From: a virus
Direction: 5' to 3' (one strand)
DNA length: 64,000 bases
IMG/VR virus record: IMGVR_UViG_3300008012_000023
Coordinates: 28,982-92,981 of that record
How positions within the stretch are numbered: the first letter of the stretch is position 1; each line of letters starts with the position of its first letter. The notes under the pieces are model-generated. The model saw nothing but the letters and a program-made list of their open reading frames with translations, was not told the origin of the DNA and ran no database searches. Positions 61,153-64,000 of this stretch are shown in pieces. The position numbers and the translations under genes are program-made.

Positions 61153-64000
61153 ATGGCCATTGGTCGTATATCGGGTTCGGTTTTAAAGTCCAATCTGACT
61201 AGGAATGGCACGGACCTTGCATTTGAAACAAACCTATTGTATCTCGATGTCACGAACTCACGTATAGGTATTGGTACTTCAGAACCCACATCGACACTAC
61301 AGGTTTCGGGCCTGGTCACTGCCACAAATCTTGTATCAACACAAAATATAACATCGGGTGCCAACATACTTCTGGCAGACAACGGCATACTGTACGCAGG
61401 ATCAGGAAACGACCTGCAGATATATCACAACGGGACCAACAGTTACATAGACAATTCAACAGGAAGTCTCTACATCAGGGATACCAGTGGAGGCGACGTA
61501 AGGATACAGGGCAAGTCCGGCGAGGAATCCCTCGTGGCAAACGCGGACGGCAGTGTGGAAATCTATCATGACAACAGCAAAAAAATAGAGACCACATCAA
61601 CAGGAGCCACTGTGTTTGGAGATGCCTCGATACAGGGATCACTGTACACAGACACCATTGTAGCATCAACTTCGAATTCAGACTTAACCATCGATGCCAG
61701 CGGTACAGGTGAAGTAAGGATCAACGGTATAACAATGCCGTCAACAGATGGATCAAACGGACAAATACTTCAGACAAACGGATCTGGGGTACTATCGTTT
61801 GCGGATGCATCTGGGGGTGGGGGTGGAAACAACACAGCAGTCAGACAGTTCAACTACTACAAACTAGACACAACATCGGCAGTCATAGACCAATTTAACA
61901 TAGCAGAATATCGAGGTGCCATATATGACATAGTTCTCGAAGACCAGGCAAACGGATTCGTGGGACATCTAAAAGTCTCTGTGGTGCATGATGATTCTAC
62001 TCCGTATGTTTCGACCTACAATGTCAATGAAGATTCTACCAGGATTGCGGATTTCACAGTTGCCATATCGGACGGAATGGTGCAGTTGTCGGGTGCGACC
62101 AACACCTCATCACACACCAACCTGAGGATATACAGGATAGCACTGGGAGATCATCATGAAACGGTCTCTAACACAAATTCCAAAATTATAAAAACCACTA
62201 GCAACATTGGATCAAGTGCGACCACATTGGATCAGTTCACTAAAACAGATATCAGAGGTGCGAAATATGTGATATTGATAAAAGACGACACAGCAGGTGA
62301 CTACCAGATATCGGAGACCAGTCTTACACATGATGGCACAACTGTTTACCACAATGACTATGCCTATGTGTCAAGCAGAGGAGCACCATTACACACCTTC
62401 AGCGGTTCGATATCAGATGCCACAGTGACCTTAAGTTCGTCATCGGCAGGAAACACCACAGGCACAGCAATACTATACAGGCAAGACTTGGGTACAAAAA
62501 CCAAACTGGGAGAGTTTGACAAATTCCTTTACGGAATAAAAGAAGACATTGACAGTGCGATCGAAACTGTTGATTCCTTTGATGTTTTTCAATACAAAAC
62601 GGCCAGATATTTTATAACGCTGGAATCTGGTTCGGAATATCAAAATTCCGAAGTGACAATGACCGTAAACAATGCTGGCACAGATGCCACAATTTCAGAA
62701 AGTTTTGTGATCACAGGCAATAATACCCTAGCCACATTCACGGCAGACGTCTCCGCGGGTAAGGCCAGATTGAGAGCAAGTTGTAACCCCAACACCAAAG
62801 TTTATTACGCTAGACTGGCAATAGAAGCCGACAATATCTATAGGGCGAATGGCCAGACATTGGATAATGTCTTCATAAGACACAACAATTTTGATTTGAC
62901 CGACACACAAGCAAATTTTTCTGGCACAACTGGATCATTGACACTGCCCAACGGTACCACGGCACAGAGACCAACCGGTGCCAATGGTATGTTGAGGTAC
63001 AACACATCTCTGTCAAGGTACGAGAAATGGGATGGTTCGGAATTCGTGGACATATTGGCCACAACCACAGCGGCCGCGGACACAGACAACACAACTTCAC
63101 CGACTCCAGATACCGGCATAGGAACAGCACAGTCGGTAATAGATCAATTTTCAACATCAAGTTTTGACAGTGCCTACTACTATGCTGTAACCAGAGACGA
63201 GATCAACAATGATGTAGCGACGGAAAGATACACCTTGGTTCACAATGACTCACAGGCATTTGTGTCATCATCAAACGGTGTTCAGTCGGGATCGGCAGAC
63301 CATATGAGTGTCGACGCCGACATATCCGGTGGCAACGTTAGGTTACTGGCCACGGGAGCCAGTGTGGTCAACTCCGTGTCTTTGTTCAGAATAGGTCTGG
63401 GAGATTCGACAACAGCATCAAGTTCTGGCAACACATCAACCATACTCAACACAGACGTAGACAGTGCTGTAGAAAATTTAGATACCTGGAGTGCAACCAC
63501 ATACAGAGGCGCCAAATATTTCATATCAGTCAATGCCGCCAACGGAGAACTTTCAAACCTTGAGGCGGTGGTTGTAACAGATGGTTCAGATGCCTACATA
63601 TCAATTTACAATGAAATTTTCACAGGCAATGATTCCTTGCTGACCTTGTCGGCGGATGTTTCTTCGGGTTCGGTGAGATTGAGGGCATCCGGCAACACAC
63701 CAAACTGCAATGTCAAGATGTACAGGATACTGCTGGGAGATTCAGAAACAACAGCAACAGGTGACACTATCAAGACAGTGGGAGCATCCAGTGTCAGCAG
63801 TAGTGCCACATCAATAGACACTTTCTCAACCGAATCTGTGACAGGTGCCCAGTACGTTGTTGTTGGATACAATTCAGCGGAAGGTGCCGCCAGCATCTCT
63901 GAAGTACACGTGGTCACTGATGGTTCCGACGCATATGTCAGTTCTGGACCAATAGTTTCCAGTAAAGATTCAGATCAATTGACATTCACTGCCGCGTTAT
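61153..64000 (+). CDS. Large tail fibre with tandem ~105-aa repeats, partial (runs off right edge)
   Basis: Start ATG 61153 after AAAAGGAG. The N-terminal AIGRISGSVLKSNLTRNGTDLAFETNLLYLDVTNSRIGIGTSEP matches the gene at 57640. Then come a shaft region (GILYAGSGNDLQIYHNGTNSYIDN), a short poly-Gly, and from ~61830 a unit with features I-D-x-F, Y-R-G-A-K-Y, (V/L)xHDGT, a beta-hairpin, S-G-x-(V)R-L-x-A and Y-R-x-x-L-G-D. I count six units before the edge, with a LPNGTTAQRPTGANGMLRYN module between units three and four. The frame is open at 64000, with more than 940 residues visible. Likely a long distal fibre whose length varies by repeat number. Confidence 0.83.
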   Translation, partial: MAIGRISGSVLKSNLTRNGTDLAFETNLLYLDVTNSRIGIGTSEPTSTLQVSGLVTATNLVSTQNITSGANILLADNGILYAGSGNDLQIYHNGTNSYIDNSTGSLYIRDTSGGDVRIQGKSGEESLVANADGSVEIYHDNSKKIETTSTGATVFGDASIQGSLYTDTIVASTSNSDLTIDASGTGEVRINGITMPSTDGSNGQILQTNGSGVLSFADASGGGGGNNTAVRQFNYYKLDTTSAVIDQFNIAEYRGAIYDIVLEDQANGFVGHLKVSVVHDDSTPYVSTYNVNEDSTRIADFTVAISDGMVQLSGATNTSSHTNLRIYRIALGDHHETVSNTNSKIIKTTSNIGSSATTLDQFTKTDIRGAKYVILIKDDTAGDYQISETSLTHDGTTVYHNDYAYVSSRGAPLHTFSGSISDATVTLSSSSAGNTTGTAILYRQDLGTKTKLGEFDKFLYGIKEDIDSAIETVDSFDVFQYKTARYFITLESGSEYQNSEVTMTVNNAGTDATISESFVITGNNTLATFTADVSAGKARLRASCNPNTKVYYARLAIEADNIYRANGQTLDNVFIRHNNFDLTDTQANFSGTTGSLTLPNGTTAQRPTGANGMLRYNTSLSRYEKWDGSEFVDILATTTAAADTDNTTSPTPDTGIGTAQSVIDQFSTSSFDSAYYYAVTRDEINNDVATERYTLVHNDSQAFVSSSNGVQSGSADHMSVDADISGGNVRLLATGASVVNSVSLFRIGLGDSTTASSSGNTSTILNTDVDSAVENLDTWSATTYRGAKYFISVNAANGELSNLEAVVVTDGSDAYISIYNEIFTGNDSLLTLSADVSSGSVRLRASGNTPNCNVKMYRILLGDSETTATGDTIKTVGASSVSSSATSIDTFSTESVTGAQYVVVGYNSAEGAASISEVHVVTDGSDAYVSSGPIVSSKDSDQLTFTAAL
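61832..64000 (+). repeat. Protein-level tandem repeat, about 105 residues per unit
   Basis: Units begin near 61832, 62165, 62491, 63105, 63436 and 63769. Diverged at the DNA level. Conserved residues include Y-R-G-A, H-D-G-T/S and the closing R-I-x-L-G-D. Confidence 0.7.

Noticed and set aside
1-64000. CRISPR arrays, insertion sequences, integrase or attachment sites
   Set aside because: No spaced identical repeats, transposase or integrase frames were seen. The only tandem repeats are in-frame coding repeats.

Overview
The window is part of the genome of a T4-like contractile-tailed bacteriophage (class Caudoviricetes), most like the marine T4-like phages of cyanobacteria or SAR11. The evidence is a full set of T4 core proteins recognised by motif and order: gp6, gp25, gp5, gp53, gp48/54, gp55, gp47, gp46, gp26, gp29, gp20, gp21, gp22 and gp23, plus the T4 late promoter motif (TATAAATA and close variants) before many structural genes. 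The marine assignment rests on remembered similarity of small accessory genes and fibre modules to cyanophages and pelagiphages. It is an inference. No search was run, and the host cannot be named from this window.

Layout. (1) 1-29.2 kb, minus strand: one long late block running from gp48/54 through gp53, a 788-aa baseplate protein, gp5 (needle plus a C-terminal S74-type chaperone domain), gp25, gp6 and a giant 4198-aa baseplate-position protein, then to short and fibre-like proteins and a glycine-rich adhesin. The last fibre gene runs off the left edge. (2) 29.3-33.7 kb, plus strand: a regulatory and recombination block (late sigma factor gp55, gp47, a 58-aa overlapping gene, gp46, a Rossmann-fold protein) behind a sigma70-like promoter. 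(3) 33.7-37.2 kb: accessory genes on both strands (2-oxoglutarate oxygenase-like, Hc1-like histone, GIY-YIG-like nuclease, a GNAT/ATE-like protein, hypotheticals) and a gene-free stretch of about 420 nt that looks like a structured non-coding RNA with its own promoter and terminator. (4) 37-47 kb: hub and tape-measure genes (small gp51-like, gp26, gp29), then the head cassette 20-67-like-68-like-21-22-23, ended by a strong UUCG terminator. (5) 47-64 kb: a sulfotransferase, a two-TM protein, an SGNH-type protein and a second, mainly plus-strand cluster of modular fibre and structural proteins. It includes a 1223-aa protein with PKD-like domains and a partial fibre with at least six copies of a repeat of about 105 aa.

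How the parts work together. A sigma70-like promoter drives gp55. gp55 would then direct RNA polymerase to the TATAAATA-like promoters before virion genes on both strands. Several of these late promoters lie only 5-8 nt from the start codon, which predicts leaderless or nearly leaderless late mRNAs. gp46/gp47 supply recombination. Genes 20-23 build the head, and the gp5/6/25/53/48/26/29 set builds the baseplate and tail. The two fibre clusters share the same modules and look like products of repeated intragenomic exchange. Glycan- or sulfate-related genes are scattered among virion genes and may modify virion or host surface molecules.

I saw no tRNA gene, CRISPR array, insertion sequence or integrase. 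Terminase, tail sheath, tail tube and neck genes are not in this window.
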